Assembly: GCF_020535565.1 (NCBI RefSeq)
Contig: NZ_CP084758.1
Location: forward strand, 4,911,001 to 4,975,000
Source of the DNA: Shinella sp. XGS7
GTDB taxonomy: Bacteria; Pseudomonadota; Gammaproteobacteria; Burkholderiales; Burkholderiaceae_C
Direction: 5' to 3'
DNA: 64,000 nucleotides
Under the pieces are notes generated by a model that worked only from the letters and a program-made list of their open reading frames with translations, did no database searches and was not told the origin of the DNA. The position numbers were made by a program, and so were the translations under genes. The stretch's first letter is position 1. The number at the start of each line of letters is the position of its first letter. Below are positions 47,323 through 59,180 of the stretch, piece after piece.

Positions 47323-48293
47323 CGCCCCGCTCCGGCCGAGTCCAGCGGCGCGTCGGTGCGCTCGGCCACGCGCAGGATGGCGGAGCGCGAGCGTGGATTG
47401 GCGCGCACCTCGGTCTCGCTGGGCTTGATGCGGGCCAGCGCCTTCAGCGCCAGGGGCTTGGGCGCCGCAAAGGGCGCACGGCGGTCATAGACCTCCTTGC
47501 TGTGCGCGGCGATGAAGTTCTTGACGATGCGGTCTTCCAGCGAGTGGAAGCTGATCACGGCCAGGCGGCCGCCCGGGGCCAGCAGGGCCAGGGCCGATTT
47601 CAGCCCCTGCTCGAGCTCTTCAAGCTCGGCGTTGACGTGAATCCGAAGCGCTTGAAATGTGCGCGTTGCAGGGTCCTGGCCCGGTTCGCGGGTTTTGACC
47701 GCGCCAGCCACGACTTTGGAAAGCTCGTCGGTGCTTCGAACAGGACTCCCGCCCTCCCGGCGAGCAACAAGCGCCTTTGCAATCTGTGCAGCAAACCGTT
47801 CTTCCCCATAGTTGCGTATCACCTCCGCAATCTGGCGCTCATCGGCGCGGGCCAGGAAATCCGCAGCACTTTCGCCGCGCGTCGTGTCCATGCGCATGTC
47901 CAGCGGTCCGCTGAAGCGGAAGCTGAAGCCGCGCGCCGGGTTGTCGATCTGGGGGCTCGACACCCCCAGGTCCAGCATCACACCATCCACCTGGTGAACG
48001 CCCAGGCGCGACAGCTCCTCCTGCATGGCCGCAAAAGGGGCGTGGCAAATGGAAAAACGCGGGTCCGTGACCCGCGTCTCGCCCGTCGTGGCGGCCGCGA
48101 TGGCCTCGGGGTCGCGGTCGATGGCGACCAGGCGCCCGCCGGGCCCAAGCTTCTGCAGCAAGAGCCGCGAGTGCCCGCCGCGGCCGAAGGTGCCGTCCAC
48201 ATACAAACCGTCGGGGCGCGCCAGCACGGCGTCCACGGTTTCGTGCAAGAGCACCGTGGTGTGGGTGAAGGGGGTGGTGTCAGAGCTGCTCAT
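47319..48293 (-). CDS. rsmH: 16S rRNA (cytosine1402-N4)-methyltransferase
   Basis: A 324-residue SAM-dependent methyltransferase acting on C1402 of 16S rRNA. Motifs include [30 protein letters not shown] (SAM loop), [19 protein letters not shown] and [16 protein letters not shown] 48293 matches the family start; the longer upstream frame is antisense clutter. Between about 47640 and 47860 codons such as GCT, GCA, GTT, AGT and CTT replace the usual GC-ending ones. Confidence 0.97.
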   Translation of the reverse strand: MSSSDTTPFTHTTVLLHETVDAVLARPDGLYVDGTFGRGGHSRLLLQKLGPGGRLVAIDRDPEAIAAATTGETRVTDPRFSICHAPFAAMQEELSRLGVHQVDGVMLDLGVSSPQIDNPARGFSFRFSGPLDMRMDTTRGESAADFLARADERQIAEVIRNYGEERFAAQIAKALVARREGGSPVRSTDELSKVVAGAVKTREPGQDPATRTFQALRIHVNAELEELEQGLKSALALLAPGGRLAVISFHSLEDRIVKNFIAAHSKEVYDRRAPFAAPKPLALKALARIKPSETEVRANPRSRSAILRVAERTDAPLDSAGAGR

Positions 48294-48298
48294 GCGCG

Positions 48299-48727
48299 TC
48301 AGAAGCTGAAGTCCTTGAGCGCGTCGGGCAGCTCGGATTGCATCACCGCGGCTTCGTGCGCGGCGTAGCGGGCGGCGTCCCAGAGCTCGAAATGGCTGCC
48401 CATGCCCAGCAGCATCACGTCCTTCTGTAGACCGGCGGCCAGGCGCAGCTCGGGCGAGACCAGCACGCGCGCGGCGCTGTCGATCTCGGCGTCCTGGGCA
48501 TTGCCCAGGAAGACGCGCTTCCAGCCGGCAGCCGACATGGGCAGGGCGGCGATCTTGTCGCGAAAGGATTCCCAGGCTGGGCGGGGGAAGACCATCAGGC
48601 AGCCCTCGGGATGCTTGGTCAGGGTCAGCTGGCCGCCGCAGAGCTCCTGCAGGGCTTCGCGGTGTCGTGTCGGGACGGCCAGCCGCCCCTTGGCATCCAT
48701 TGCCAAGGCCGACGCCCCTTGAAACAC
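48299..48727 (-). CDS. mraZ: Transcriptional regulator MraZ
   Basis: A protein of about 142 residues with two AbrB-like SpoVT/MraZ units ([22 protein letters not shown] and [25 protein letters not shown], each with the DxxxR core). It forms a ring that binds repeats upstream of its own gene and tunes dcw expression. No clear ribosome site is visible. GTG 48727 gives the family start (V/M)FQGASAL and is preferred; GTG 48739 (four codons longer) is possible but lies inside the last operator-like repeat. Confidence 0.9.
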   Translation of the reverse strand: MFQGASALAMDAKGRLAVPTRHREALQELCGGQLTLTKHPEGCLMVFPRPAWESFRDKIAALPMSAAGWKRVFLGNAQDAEIDSAARVLVSPELRLAAGLQKDVMLLGMGSHFELWDAARYAAHEAAVMQSELPDALKDFSF

Positions 48728-48730
48728 GAA

Positions 48731-48770
48731 ATTCGCCACAGCGACCCACTAAATTGCACTTTTCACCACT
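48731..48770 (-). promoter_or_regulatory. Four 10-bp MraZ-box-like direct repeats
   Basis: On the minus strand the units read AGTGGTGAAA, AGTGCAATTT, AGTGGGTCGC and TGTGGCGAAT, exactly 10 bp apart, sharing a (A/T)GTG(G/C) head. MraZ rings bind three or four such repeats one helical turn apart (TGGG-N5 type in other bacteria). They abut the mraZ start and take the place where a Shine-Dalgarno site would be expected. Confidence 0.65.
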
Positions 48771-49021
48771 TTACTTATCGCGGCGCGGCAGGTCAAGGCG
48801 AAAACCAAAAAATTCCCAATGAAATCAAGCACTTACAACTCGTTGTTACAGCAATCGCGCGATTAAAAATCCTTCAAAAAGAAGGACTTGCGAATTGCTC
48901 TGCAAGTGCTGGATGAACTTGAAAGGGACAGCCCGGCTCCTGGCCGCCACCGCTCGAGGCGGCAAGGCGACCCACAATCCACTGTGGATGCAAACAGTGG
49001 CTGGCCGAATGCCTCGGCCGA

Positions 49022-49606
49022 TCAGGATGCGCTGGGCTCGAATCCGTCCAGCGGCACCGCGCCCCGGCTGAACTCCTCGGGCAGCACCCGCACCAGCTGC
49101 AAGCTGACCATGCGGCCAAAACGCAGCAGCAGACCGATCTCACGACGGGTCCAGGCGCGCGCTACGCCCTGCTGCTCACAGCAGAGCACGCCGTACAGGC
49201 GGCCGTTGACGGCAAAGCTGACATCCATCAGGGCTCGCACGCCCTGGGGCTGCAGATAGACAGCCTGCAGGGCCGCCAGCGCGGGCTCCTGTGCCGTGTC
49301 GGCGCAGGCAAACACACCCTCCCGGGCGAGCTGGGCGAAGTAGAGCTGGAACTGGCCCTGTTCCAGGGTCTGGCCCAGCAACTCGTCCTCGCCGGCCTCG
49401 CTGAGGCTGGCGCGACAGATCAGACGCAGCGCTGGCGCACTGCCATCGAAGCGCCAGAGGCTGACGCGGCTGCAGGCCAGGCGCTGGCGCAGCAGCCCCA
49501 GCACGGCCAGGTGATAGGCCTGGCGCTTGAGCTGACCATCGGCCAGGGCCAGGCCCAGCTGGCGCAGGCGCTCCAGCAGGGTCTGGCCGTCGACATCGCT
49601 CTGCAC
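49022..49606 (-). CDS. GAF-domain protein
   Basis: A 194-residue cytoplasmic protein consisting mostly of one GAF domain (LGLLRQRLACSRVSLWRFD to ALMDVSFAVNGRLYGVLCCEQQG), a small-molecule-binding sensor fold. No output domain is attached. It lies 20 bp after the chemotaxis receptor stop, so it may be co-transcribed and take part in the same signalling. The start (GTG 49606) is weakly supported. Confidence 0.75.
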   Translation of the reverse strand: MQSDVDGQTLLERLRQLGLALADGQLKRQAYHLAVLGLLRQRLACSRVSLWRFDGSAPALRLICRASLSEAGEDELLGQTLEQGQFQLYFAQLAREGVFACADTAQEPALAALQAVYLQPQGVRALMDVSFAVNGRLYGVLCCEQQGVARAWTRREIGLLLRFGRMVSLQLVRVLPEEFSRGAVPLDGFEPSAS

Positions 49607-49626
49607 CGTCGGGACCGCCGCCGCGC

Positions 49627-51432
49627 TCAGGCCGAATGGCTGAGCTTGAAGCCCGCCACGATCTCGGCCAGCTTGTTGGCCTGGTCGCGCAGGCTCTCGG
49701 CCGCCGCGGCCGACTCCTCCACCAGGGAGGCGTTCTGCTGCGTCATCTGGTCGAGCTGGGCCACCGAGGTGTTGACCTGGTCGATGCCCTGGCTCTGCTC
49801 GCGGGCGGCACTGCTGATCTCGCCCATGATGGCCGTCACGCGCTGCACGCTGGCCACGATCTCGTCCATGGTGCTGCCGGCGCGCGCCACCAGGGCGGTG
49901 CCACCCTCCACCTGCTCCACGCTGGCGCCGATCAGGCCCTTGATTTCCTTGGCGGCCTCGGCGCTGCGCTGGGCCAGGGCCCGCACCTCGCCGGCCACGA
50001 CCGCGAAGCCGCGGCCCTGCTCACCGGCGCGGGCCGCCTCGACGGCGGCATTCAGGGCCAGGATATTGGTCTGGAAGGCAATGCCGTCGATGGTGCCGAT
50101 GATGTCGGCGATGCGGCGGCTGGCGCCCTGGATGCGCTCCATGGTGCTCACCACCTGGGCCACGACCTGGCCGCCCTCGCGCGCCACGGCGGCGGCGCTG
50201 TCGGCCAGTTGGTTGGCACTGCCGGCCGAGTCGGCGCTGTGACGCACGGTGCCGGTCAGCTCCTCCATGGAGCTGGCCGTCTGCTGCAGATTGCTGGCCG
50301 TTTCCTCGGTGCGCTGGCTCAAGTCCTGGTTGCCGGTGGCGATCTGGCGCGCCGCCACGGCCATGGACTGGCTGGTGGCCCGCACATCCAGCATCACATG
50401 CTCGATCTTGGCCACGAACTCATTGAAGGCCCGGCCGATGTCGGCGATCTCGTCGCGGCCCTCGGCGCTCAGGCGCTGGGTCAGGTCACCGGTGCCCGAG
50501 GCAATCTGGTGCATGGCATCGCGCACCCGGCCCAGGCCCTTGAGCAGCACACCGATGGCCAGCACCGAGAGCAGGGCCGCCACGGCGGCCACCGCCACCA
50601 GGGAGACGCCGGCCGTGGCCAGCAGGCTGGACAGGGCGGCCAGGGCCTCGCTGCGCTCGGCAGCGATCATCAGGGTCCAGTCCGTGCCCGGCACCGGCGT
50701 GCCCTTGACGAAGAAGCGATGCTCACCCACGCCGGCCTCCACCAGGGCCTCGCCCTTGGCGGCGTCCAGCAGGGCCGGCGTGAAGTCGGGGGAGAGATCC
50801 GCCACCGGCTTGAGGGTCAGGGCGGCGTCGGGGTGGGCAATGATCTTGCCGTCCTTGGCCAGCAGGAAGGCGAAGCCCTGGGCCGTGGGCTTGATGCTCT
50901 TGAGCGTGGCGATCACATCATCCAGCGCCACATCGGTGCCGGCCACGGCGCGCAGCTGGCCGCCGCTGCGCACCGCGCTGGCAAAGCTCACCACCAGCTT
51001 CTTGCTGGAGGAGGCGATATAGGGGGCGGTGATCACCGGCGCCTCGGCACTCTCGGCCAGCTTGTACCAGGGGCGGGCCGTGGGGTCGTAGTCGGCAGGA
51101 CGCTGGCGATCGGGCACCGAAATCATGCGCTTGTCGGCATGGCCCAGATAGGCCAGGTCCAGCTGGCCGGACTTGAGCGCCTGCTCCAGGGCGGACTGGG
51201 GGGCCTCCAGCGCGGCGGCCGGGGCCAGGGCGGCCACGATGTTCTTCTGCGACTTGACCCAGGTGGCCATGGTGCCGGCATGCGACTCACCCAGATCGTG
51301 CAGCTGGCTCATGACCTGGCGCCGCGCATGCGCGCTGACGCTGAAGTAGCTGGCCAGGGTGGCGACGCCGATGGCGGCAATCACGATCAGCATGCAGATC
51401 GCGATCAGGCGGCTCTTGATGGTGCTCAGCAT
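49627..51432 (-). CDS. Methyl-accepting chemotaxis protein with double-Cache sensor
   Basis: A 601-residue transmembrane chemoreceptor. First membrane helix at about 8-30, periplasmic dCache-type ligand domain (about 35-270, with [14 protein letters not shown] and [13 protein letters not shown]), second helix (about 280-305), HAMP and a cytoplasmic hairpin with the conserved tip ([21 protein letters not shown]). No C-terminal CheR-binding pentapeptide (ends KLSHSA). The PWY and D pattern is typical of amino-acid-binding dCache receptors, but the ligand is unproven. Confidence 0.92.
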   Translation of the reverse strand: MLSTIKSRLIAICMLIVIAAIGVATLASYFSVSAHARRQVMSQLHDLGESHAGTMATWVKSQKNIVAALAPAAALEAPQSALEQALKSGQLDLAYLGHADKRMISVPDRQRPADYDPTARPWYKLAESAEAPVITAPYIASSSKKLVVSFASAVRSGGQLRAVAGTDVALDDVIATLKSIKPTAQGFAFLLAKDGKIIAHPDAALTLKPVADLSPDFTPALLDAAKGEALVEAGVGEHRFFVKGTPVPGTDWTLMIAAERSEALAALSSLLATAGVSLVAVAAVAALLSVLAIGVLLKGLGRVRDAMHQIASGTGDLTQRLSAEGRDEIADIGRAFNEFVAKIEHVMLDVRATSQSMAVAARQIATGNQDLSQRTEETASNLQQTASSMEELTGTVRHSADSAGSANQLADSAAAVAREGGQVVAQVVSTMERIQGASRRIADIIGTIDGIAFQTNILALNAAVEAARAGEQGRGFAVVAGEVRALAQRSAEAAKEIKGLIGASVEQVEGGTALVARAGSTMDEIVASVQRVTAIMGEISSAAREQSQGIDQVNTSVAQLDQMTQQNASLVEESAAAAESLRDQANKLAEIVAGFKLSHSA

Positions 51433-51665
51433 GGCGGGTGGTCCTTACGGTGTTCGGGTAAAGACGGGTCGCGCCTGCATGAGGGCTGACACGGCGGCAA
51501 CGGCCGCGCGGCAACCCCGCTGTCCTGGCTCCAGCGGGAGCGGTAGACCGGAAGCTTTGCGACCCCGACTTTCGAACGGGTGTGCGATGGAAGCGCCGCA
51601 TTGTATGTATAGCGCCCAAAAACCCAAGGGTTAACCCTCTGATTGCCAGCGCCGCGTGCGGACGG

Positions 51666-52097
51666 TCACACCTTGTGCGTGGACAGCAGGATGCTGGTCT
51701 CGGTATTGGCGATGCCCTGGATCAGGCGCACGGCGCTGAGCACGCGGTCGAACTCCTCCAGGGTGTCGGCGCGCAGCTCGGCCACCAGGTCCCAGCGACC
51801 ATTGGTGCTGTGCAGAGCCGCCACATTGGGGTGGCCGCGCAGCTCGCGCAGCACCTCGTCGGTGCGGTTGCCCTCCACCGCCACATTCATCAGGGCACGG
51901 ATACGCTGGGCCTCGGCCGCGGGCCGCAGGCGCACGCTGTAGCCCACGATCACGCCCTCGCGCTCCAGGCGGGCGATGCGGTTCTGCACCGTGGCCCGCG
52001 CCACCCGCAGTTGGCGGGCCAGCGCCACCACCGACAGGCGCGCGTTGTCCCGCAGCAGGGCGATCAGTTCCCGGTCAGTGTCGTCCAGACTAGCCAT
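51666..52097 (-). CDS. Lrp/AsnC-family transcriptional regulator
   Basis: A 143-residue regulator: N-terminal helix-turn-helix (LDDTDRELIALLRDNARLS, then RATVQNRIARLEREGVI) and a C-terminal RAM ligand domain (LMNVAVEGNRTDEV...LHSTNGRWDLVAEL). Such proteins respond to amino acids. It is divergent from ornithine cyclodeaminase, its likely target. ATG 52097 is preferred over a TTG three codons upstream. Confidence 0.92.
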   Translation of the reverse strand: MASLDDTDRELIALLRDNARLSVVALARQLRVARATVQNRIARLEREGVIVGYSVRLRPAAEAQRIRALMNVAVEGNRTDEVLRELRGHPNVAALHSTNGRWDLVAELRADTLEEFDRVLSAVRLIQGIANTETSILLSTHKV

Positions 52098-52100
52098 AGT

Positions 52101-52147
52101 GCTCAATTTTGCCTGTCAATTTGCAATGCACCCACAACAAATTGAGC
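52101..52147. promoter_or_regulatory. Inverted repeat between the Lrp gene and ornithine cyclodeaminase
   Basis: GCTCAATTT (52101-52109) and AAATTGAGC (52139-52147) are exact inverted repeats flanking another CAATTTGCAAT element. AT-rich dyads of this kind in a divergent spacer fit binding by the adjacent Lrp-type regulator. A TTTGCGCAAA palindrome follows at 52187-52196. Confidence 0.6.
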
Positions 52148-52240
52148 GCTTTGCCTGCTTTTTATTAGCCATGCTCCCGACCAGAATTTGCGCAAAGGCG
52201 CCCCGCCGCGGCGCGAGAGCTGCCCCAACGGAGACTTTTC

Positions 52241-53284
52241 ATGACCCGCTTCATCGATGTACCCGCCCTGGCTGAGTTGCTGCAGCGCAAGGGTGTCGCC
52301 CCCCTGATGGCCGAGCTGGCCGACACCCTGCGCGAAGACTTTCTGCGCTGGGAAGAATTTGACAAGACCCCGCGCGTCGCCTCCCATTCCGAGGAGGGCG
52401 TCATCGAACTGATGCCGACGAGCGACGGCACGCTCTACGGCTTCAAATATGTCAACGGTCACCCGAAGAACACGCGTGACGGTCGCCAGACCGTGACGGC
52501 CTTCGGCGTTCTCTCGGATGTCGGCAACGGCTACCCGATGCTGCTGACCGAGATGACGATCCTGACCGCGCTGCGCACGGCAGCAACCTCGGCTGTCGCG
52601 GCCAAGTATCTCGCAAGGCCGAATGCCCGCACCATGGCCATCATCGGCAATGGCGCGCAGAGCGAATTCCAGGCCCGCGCCTTCCACAGCCAGCTGGGCA
52701 TCCGCGAGATCGTGGCCTATGACATCGATCCCGCCGCCACCGACAAGCTGCAGCGCAATCTGGCCGGCTTCGCCGATCTCCAGGTGCTGCGCGCCAGCTC
52801 GGTGGCCGAGGCCGTGCGCGGCGCCGATATCGTCACCACCGTGACGGCCGACAAGCAGTATGCGACGATCCTTTCGGACAACCATGTCGGTCCGGGCGTG
52901 CATATCAACGCGGTCGGCGGCGACTGCCCGGGCAAGACCGAACTCAGCAAGGACATCCTGCTGCGCTCGGACATCTTCGTCGAATATCCGCCGCAAACGC
53001 GCATCGAAGGCGAGATCCAGCAATTGCCGGCCGAACATCCCGTCATCGAGCTCTGGCAGGTCATGACCGGTGAGGTCGAAGGCCGCCGGAGCGCGGATCA
53101 GATCACGCTCTTCGACAGCGTGGGCTTCGCCATCGAGGACTACAGCACCCTGCGCCTCTTGGACCGCCTGGCCCGCGAGCTGGGTGTGGGCCGTGAGGTG
53201 CAGCTGGTGCCGCCGGCCGACGATCCCAAGGACCTGTTCCGCCACACCCGCAGCGGCCGCGCCCAGCTGCGTCGCGCGGCCTGA
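52241..53284 (+). CDS. ocd: Ornithine cyclodeaminase
   Basis: A 347-residue enzyme of the ornithine cyclodeaminase/mu-crystallin family that turns ornithine into proline and ammonia with bound NAD. Seen are the NAD motif IIGNGAQSEFQARAF, GGDCPGKTELSKDILL and the substrate region FKYVNGHPKNT. Codon choice from about 52380 to 53080 leans to ACG, CCG, TCG, CTC and GTC, unlike neighbours rich in CTG/GCC, and looks like alphaproteobacterial genes. Probably regulated by the divergent Lrp protein; it would support arginine/ornithine catabolism. Confidence 0.92.
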   Translation: MTRFIDVPALAELLQRKGVAPLMAELADTLREDFLRWEEFDKTPRVASHSEEGVIELMPTSDGTLYGFKYVNGHPKNTRDGRQTVTAFGVLSDVGNGYPMLLTEMTILTALRTAATSAVAAKYLARPNARTMAIIGNGAQSEFQARAFHSQLGIREIVAYDIDPAATDKLQRNLAGFADLQVLRASSVAEAVRGADIVTTVTADKQYATILSDNHVGPGVHINAVGGDCPGKTELSKDILLRSDIFVEYPPQTRIEGEIQQLPAEHPVIELWQVMTGEVEGRRSADQITLFDSVGFAIEDYSTLRLLDRLARELGVGREVQLVPPADDPKDLFRHTRSGRAQLRRAA

Positions 53285-53431
53285 GGCCGGCGCCGGCGCG
53301 TCGGGCGGGCCATTCGGGCCGGCCCGGCCTCGCCATATGCGGCGCTTTGCGCCCCCTGATTCCGGCTTTCGGCACTGGGGCCGGGGTTACAGTCGGACGA
53401 ATCTCCAGTCAGGACATCGTCCGAGGACATA

Positions 53432-55726
<2,295 letters not shown>

Positions 55727-55744
55727 TCCCCGCCCGGGCCGCCT

Positions 55745-56731
55745 TCAGCGGCTCTGCTTAATCAGGCGACCACTGCCCTGCTGCACCGGCCGGGCATTCA
55801 TGGGGTAGAGCTTGGCGAAGATCTCGATCTGCTCGCCCGAGAGCTGCACCGGCTGGCGCATCACCATCCACAGCACGCCTTCGCTGCAGGGCGGCGTGGT
55901 GAGCGAGCCCATATAGGTGTAGTAGCCGCGGTCCTCGGGCAGCAGCTGGTTCAGGTCCATCTGGCCGCTGGCCGGCTGGGCCTCGTGCTTCTCCAGCGGC
56001 AGGTTGTTCCAGACCTGCTGCACCAGGGGCTGGTCGCGCCCGCGCTCCAGCAGCACGGCCACCACGGCCAGGCGCCCTTCCCCGTCCTTGTGCACCAGAT
56101 GCGCCACCATATCGAACTGGCGGCCATTGATGCGCTCCTCGCTGGGGCGATGGAAGTGGAACTGCTGGAGCTCGTAGCGCCTGCCCATCACGCCCAGGAA
56201 ATTGCCGGGCGCCACATTGACCTGCACGGTATGGCCGTTGTCCAGCACCGCAAAGCCGCCGGGCCGGTAGTCGAACTGGATGGGCTCCAGGTCCACGCGT
56301 ATGCCCTCGCGGATGTCGATGGGGCTTTGCCGCGTGCCGATGGCGCAGAGCCGGTAGTCGGGCTTGAGCTCGCCCCAGTGCTCGGGCGCCCCCTCGCCAC
56401 CATAGGCCCAGTGGACCTCGGGCCGGTGGGCCGGGGCGGCACGGCGTGCGGCCGGCGCCTCGACCCGTGCGCGCGCGGCCCCGGGCGCCTGGATGGGCTC
56501 GGCCTTGTTGGACAGACGCTCCGCCAGGCGCTGGCGCAGCTCGTCCGGCGGCATCTCATCCCCCGGCGGGGCCAGGGCGGGCTTGGGCGGGTTGCTGCGC
56601 ACCGCGGCCGGCCGGCCCTGCGCCTGCGCGGGTGCTGCCGGCCAGACCAGGGCCAGCCCCAGCAGGGCGGCCAGGGCGCTCAGACGCCAGGGATTCAGCG
56701 GGGGCTGGGGAATAGGCCGCGGGGCCAGCAT
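55745..56731 (-). CDS. Alpha-class carbonic anhydrase, exported
   Basis: A 328-residue periplasmic enzyme interconverting CO2 and bicarbonate. A signal peptide (about 1-36) is followed by a Pro/Ala/Arg-rich region of about 70 residues and the catalytic domain, with zinc ligands in LQQFHFHRPSEE (two His) and MVAHLVHKD (third His), plus QSPIDI and YTYMGSLTTPPCSEGVLW. The long low-complexity segment before the domain is unusual. ATG 56731 has GGGAGGA upstream and gives the signal at the N-terminus. Confidence 0.93.
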   Translation of the reverse strand: MLAPRPIPQPPLNPWRLSALAALLGLALVWPAAPAQAQGRPAAVRSNPPKPALAPPGDEMPPDELRQRLAERLSNKAEPIQAPGAARARVEAPAARRAAPAHRPEVHWAYGGEGAPEHWGELKPDYRLCAIGTRQSPIDIREGIRVDLEPIQFDYRPGGFAVLDNGHTVQVNVAPGNFLGVMGRRYELQQFHFHRPSEERINGRQFDMVAHLVHKDGEGRLAVVAVLLERGRDQPLVQQVWNNLPLEKHEAQPASGQMDLNQLLPEDRGYYTYMGSLTTPPCSEGVLWMVMRQPVQLSGEQIEIFAKLYPMNARPVQQGSGRLIKQSR

Positions 56732-56768
56732 GCGAGAGTCCTCCCGGCCAACCGGGACGGCGGCCTCA

Positions 56769-58022
56769 TCAGCTCTTGATCTCGGCCTCAAGCGCTTTTT
56801 CTTGAGCCTCGCCCGCATAGCCCACGGCCGGCTTGACCCAGATCCAGGCCAGCAGGCCGATGGCCATCATGCACAGCGAGGCGAGCGCCAGGGCCACGGT
56901 GGAATGCATCACCAGGGGCACGAGCACGCCGGCCACCAGGCCATTGGCCGCGCTGCCGATGCAGGCCTGCAGCGAGGACGCCATGCCGCGGCGGTCGGGC
57001 GCCTGGTCGAGCACCAGCAGGGTCACCACCGGCACCATCAGGGCCCAGCCAAAGGCAAAGGCGCCGATCACCGGCAGGGCCCAGAAGGGGCTGGGCGGCA
57101 GCAGCAGGTTCAGCGCCACATTCAGCAGCGAGACCAGCAGCATGATCAGGAAGCCATGGCGGATCTGGTGGCGCGGCTTGACCTTGCCGGCCAGACGGCC
57201 GCTGAGCCAGGCGCCGCCCATGATGCCGCCGATGGAGAAGCAGAAGAACCAGAAGAACTGCGTGGGCGCCAGATGCAGGTGCTCGCCCAGGAAGACCGGT
57301 GCGGCCAGCACGTAGAGGAACATGCCGTTGAAGGGGATGCCGCTGGCCAGGGCCAGCAGCAGAAAGCGCCGGCTGGTGGTGAGCTGCCAGTAGCCCCGCA
57401 TCAGCGAGCCCACATGGAAGGGCTGGGCCTGGCTCTTGTGCAGGGTCTCGGGCAGCAGGCGCCAGTTGGCCACCACCAGGGCCAGGCCCACCAGGACCAG
57501 GAACCAGAAGATGGAATGCCAGTCCAGATGCACGAAGAGGAAGCCGCCCACCATGGGCGCGATGGCCGGCGCCACGCCGAAGAAGATGGTGACCTGGGAC
57601 ATCACCCGCTGCGCCTCGGAGGGCGGGAACATGTCTCGGATGATGGCGCGCGAGACCACGATGCCGGCGCCGGCCGACATGCCCTGCACCGTGCGCCAGA
57701 ACACCAGCTCGCCGATGGTGCTGGCCAACGCACAGCCCAGCGAGGCCAGGGTGAAGACCACCATGCCCCAGAGCACCACGGGCCGGCGGCCGAAGCTGTC
57801 GGACAGGGCGCCGTGGAAGAGGTTCATCACCGCAAAGCCCAGCAGATAGCTGGACAGGGTCTGCTGCATCTGCAGCGGCGTGGCGTCCAGCGCCCGCGCG
57901 ATGCCGGAGAAGGCCGGCAGGTAGGTGTCGATGGAGAAGGGGCCCACCATGCCCAGGCAGGCCAGCAGCACGGCCAGGGTCCAGCGCGGCGCGCGCCAGA
58001 GGGAACCGGCATCGGGATTCAT
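56769..58022 (-). CDS. Bcr/CflA-family multidrug efflux MFS transporter
   Basis: A 417-residue inner-membrane drug:proton antiporter with 12 predicted helices. The family features DTYLPAFSGIARAL in helix 1 and GALSDSFGRRPVVLWG (MFS motif A) after helix 2 are clear. ATG 58022 is preferred because upstream in-frame sequence is low-quality coding and overlaps the divergent gene's promoter region. It lies 37 bp upstream of the carbonic anhydrase gene on the same strand. Confidence 0.9.
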   Translation of the reverse strand: MNPDAGSLWRAPRWTLAVLLACLGMVGPFSIDTYLPAFSGIARALDATPLQMQQTLSSYLLGFAVMNLFHGALSDSFGRRPVVLWGMVVFTLASLGCALASTIGELVFWRTVQGMSAGAGIVVSRAIIRDMFPPSEAQRVMSQVTIFFGVAPAIAPMVGGFLFVHLDWHSIFWFLVLVGLALVVANWRLLPETLHKSQAQPFHVGSLMRGYWQLTTSRRFLLLALASGIPFNGMFLYVLAAPVFLGEHLHLAPTQFFWFFCFSIGGIMGGAWLSGRLAGKVKPRHQIRHGFLIMLLVSLLNVALNLLLPPSPFWALPVIGAFAFGWALMVPVVTLLVLDQAPDRRGMASSLQACIGSAANGLVAGVLVPLVMHSTVALALASLCMMAIGLLAWIWVKPAVGYAGEAQEKALEAEIKS

Positions 58023-58162
58023 CAGATTTTGTGCGTTGAGCGCCCAGGCGCAGAAAGCTGCTGGCGGGCGGGCACACAGTGTAGCGGCGGCCCCTAAACT
58101 CGCGCTCCAGCCAAATCCCTTTGCCATGCCGGCACGGCCCGCAGCCACCGGCGAAAGAACTG

Positions 58163-59164
58163 ATGCCGGAACTCCTGAACATTGGCCTGATCGGCCTGGG
58201 CGTGATGGGCCAGCGCATGCTGGCCCGCCTGAAGAACCACCCGCGCCTGCGCGCCACCTGGGTCTGGGACGCGCGTCCCGAAGCCCTGAGCGCCACGCTG
58301 CAGGCCTACCCCGAGCTGCGGGCGGCCGAGAGCGCCGAGGCCCTGATCCGCCAGCCCGGTCTGGCCAGCCTCTACATCGCCACCCCGCCCGCGGCCCATA
58401 TCAGCCTCTCGCACGCGGCCTTCGACGCCGGCCTGGCCGTGTTCTGCGAGAAGCCGCTGACCGTGGACTTTGCCGCCGCACGCGACTGCATCGCCCGCAT
58501 CGAGCGCGAGAAGCTGCGCGCCGCGGTGAACTTCTCCCTGGCCTCGGCCCCCGGCCTGGCCGCCCTGCAGCGCGCCTTTGGCGCCGCCGCCAAGCGACCG
58601 CTGGGCGCGCTGGAGGCGGTGCAGATCGAGCTGGGCTTCGCCGCCTGGCCGCGCCCCTGGCAGGCCGCGGCCGGCGCCTGGCTGGCTGAGCGCACCGAAG
58701 GCGGCTTCAGCCGCGAGGTGCTCTCGCATTTCATCTTCGTGCTGCAGCGCGTGCTGGGCCCGGCCCAGGTGCTGGCCAGCCAAGTGGACTATCCGGCCGA
58801 TGGCCTGAGCGCCGAGACCGGCCTGCGCGCCCAGCTGCGCGCCGACGGCGTGCCGGTGCAGATAGAGGGCCGCGTCGGCCCCGAGGTGGGCGTGCCCGAC
58901 CGCAACCGCATGCACTGGCGCGCCAGCGAAGGCGAGATCGAGCTGCGCGAATGGTTCGGCCTGAGCGAACAGCGCCGCGGCGGCAAGGCCGAGCCCCTGG
59001 GCCTGTTCCAGGGCGAGTCCGACAGCCTGCGCACCCAGGCCCAGGCCGACCAGCTGGAGCAGTGGGTGGCCTTGATCGAAGGCCGCTCCCACGCCCTGCC
59101 CGGCTTTGCCGAGGCCCTGGCCGTGCAGCAAACCATCGAGGCCCTGCTCGTAGCGCGGGCCTGA
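58163..59164 (+). CDS. Gfo/Idh/MocA-family oxidoreductase
   Basis: A 333-residue NAD(P)-dependent sugar- or inositol-type dehydrogenase. N-terminal Rossmann motif IGLIGLGVMGQRM and the family EKP motif (VFCEKPLTVD) with the conserved Lys are visible. The substrate is not readable. ATG 58163 is chosen because the Rossmann strand begins five residues later. Divergent from the efflux gene across 140 bp. Confidence 0.87.
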   Translation: MPELLNIGLIGLGVMGQRMLARLKNHPRLRATWVWDARPEALSATLQAYPELRAAESAEALIRQPGLASLYIATPPAAHISLSHAAFDAGLAVFCEKPLTVDFAAARDCIARIEREKLRAAVNFSLASAPGLAALQRAFGAAAKRPLGALEAVQIELGFAAWPRPWQAAAGAWLAERTEGGFSREVLSHFIFVLQRVLGPAQVLASQVDYPADGLSAETGLRAQLRADGVPVQIEGRVGPEVGVPDRNRMHWRASEGEIELREWFGLSEQRRGGKAEPLGLFQGESDSLRTQAQADQLEQWVALIEGRSHALPGFAEALAVQQTIEALLVARA

Positions 59165-59180
59165 TGAAAAAATAAAGAGT

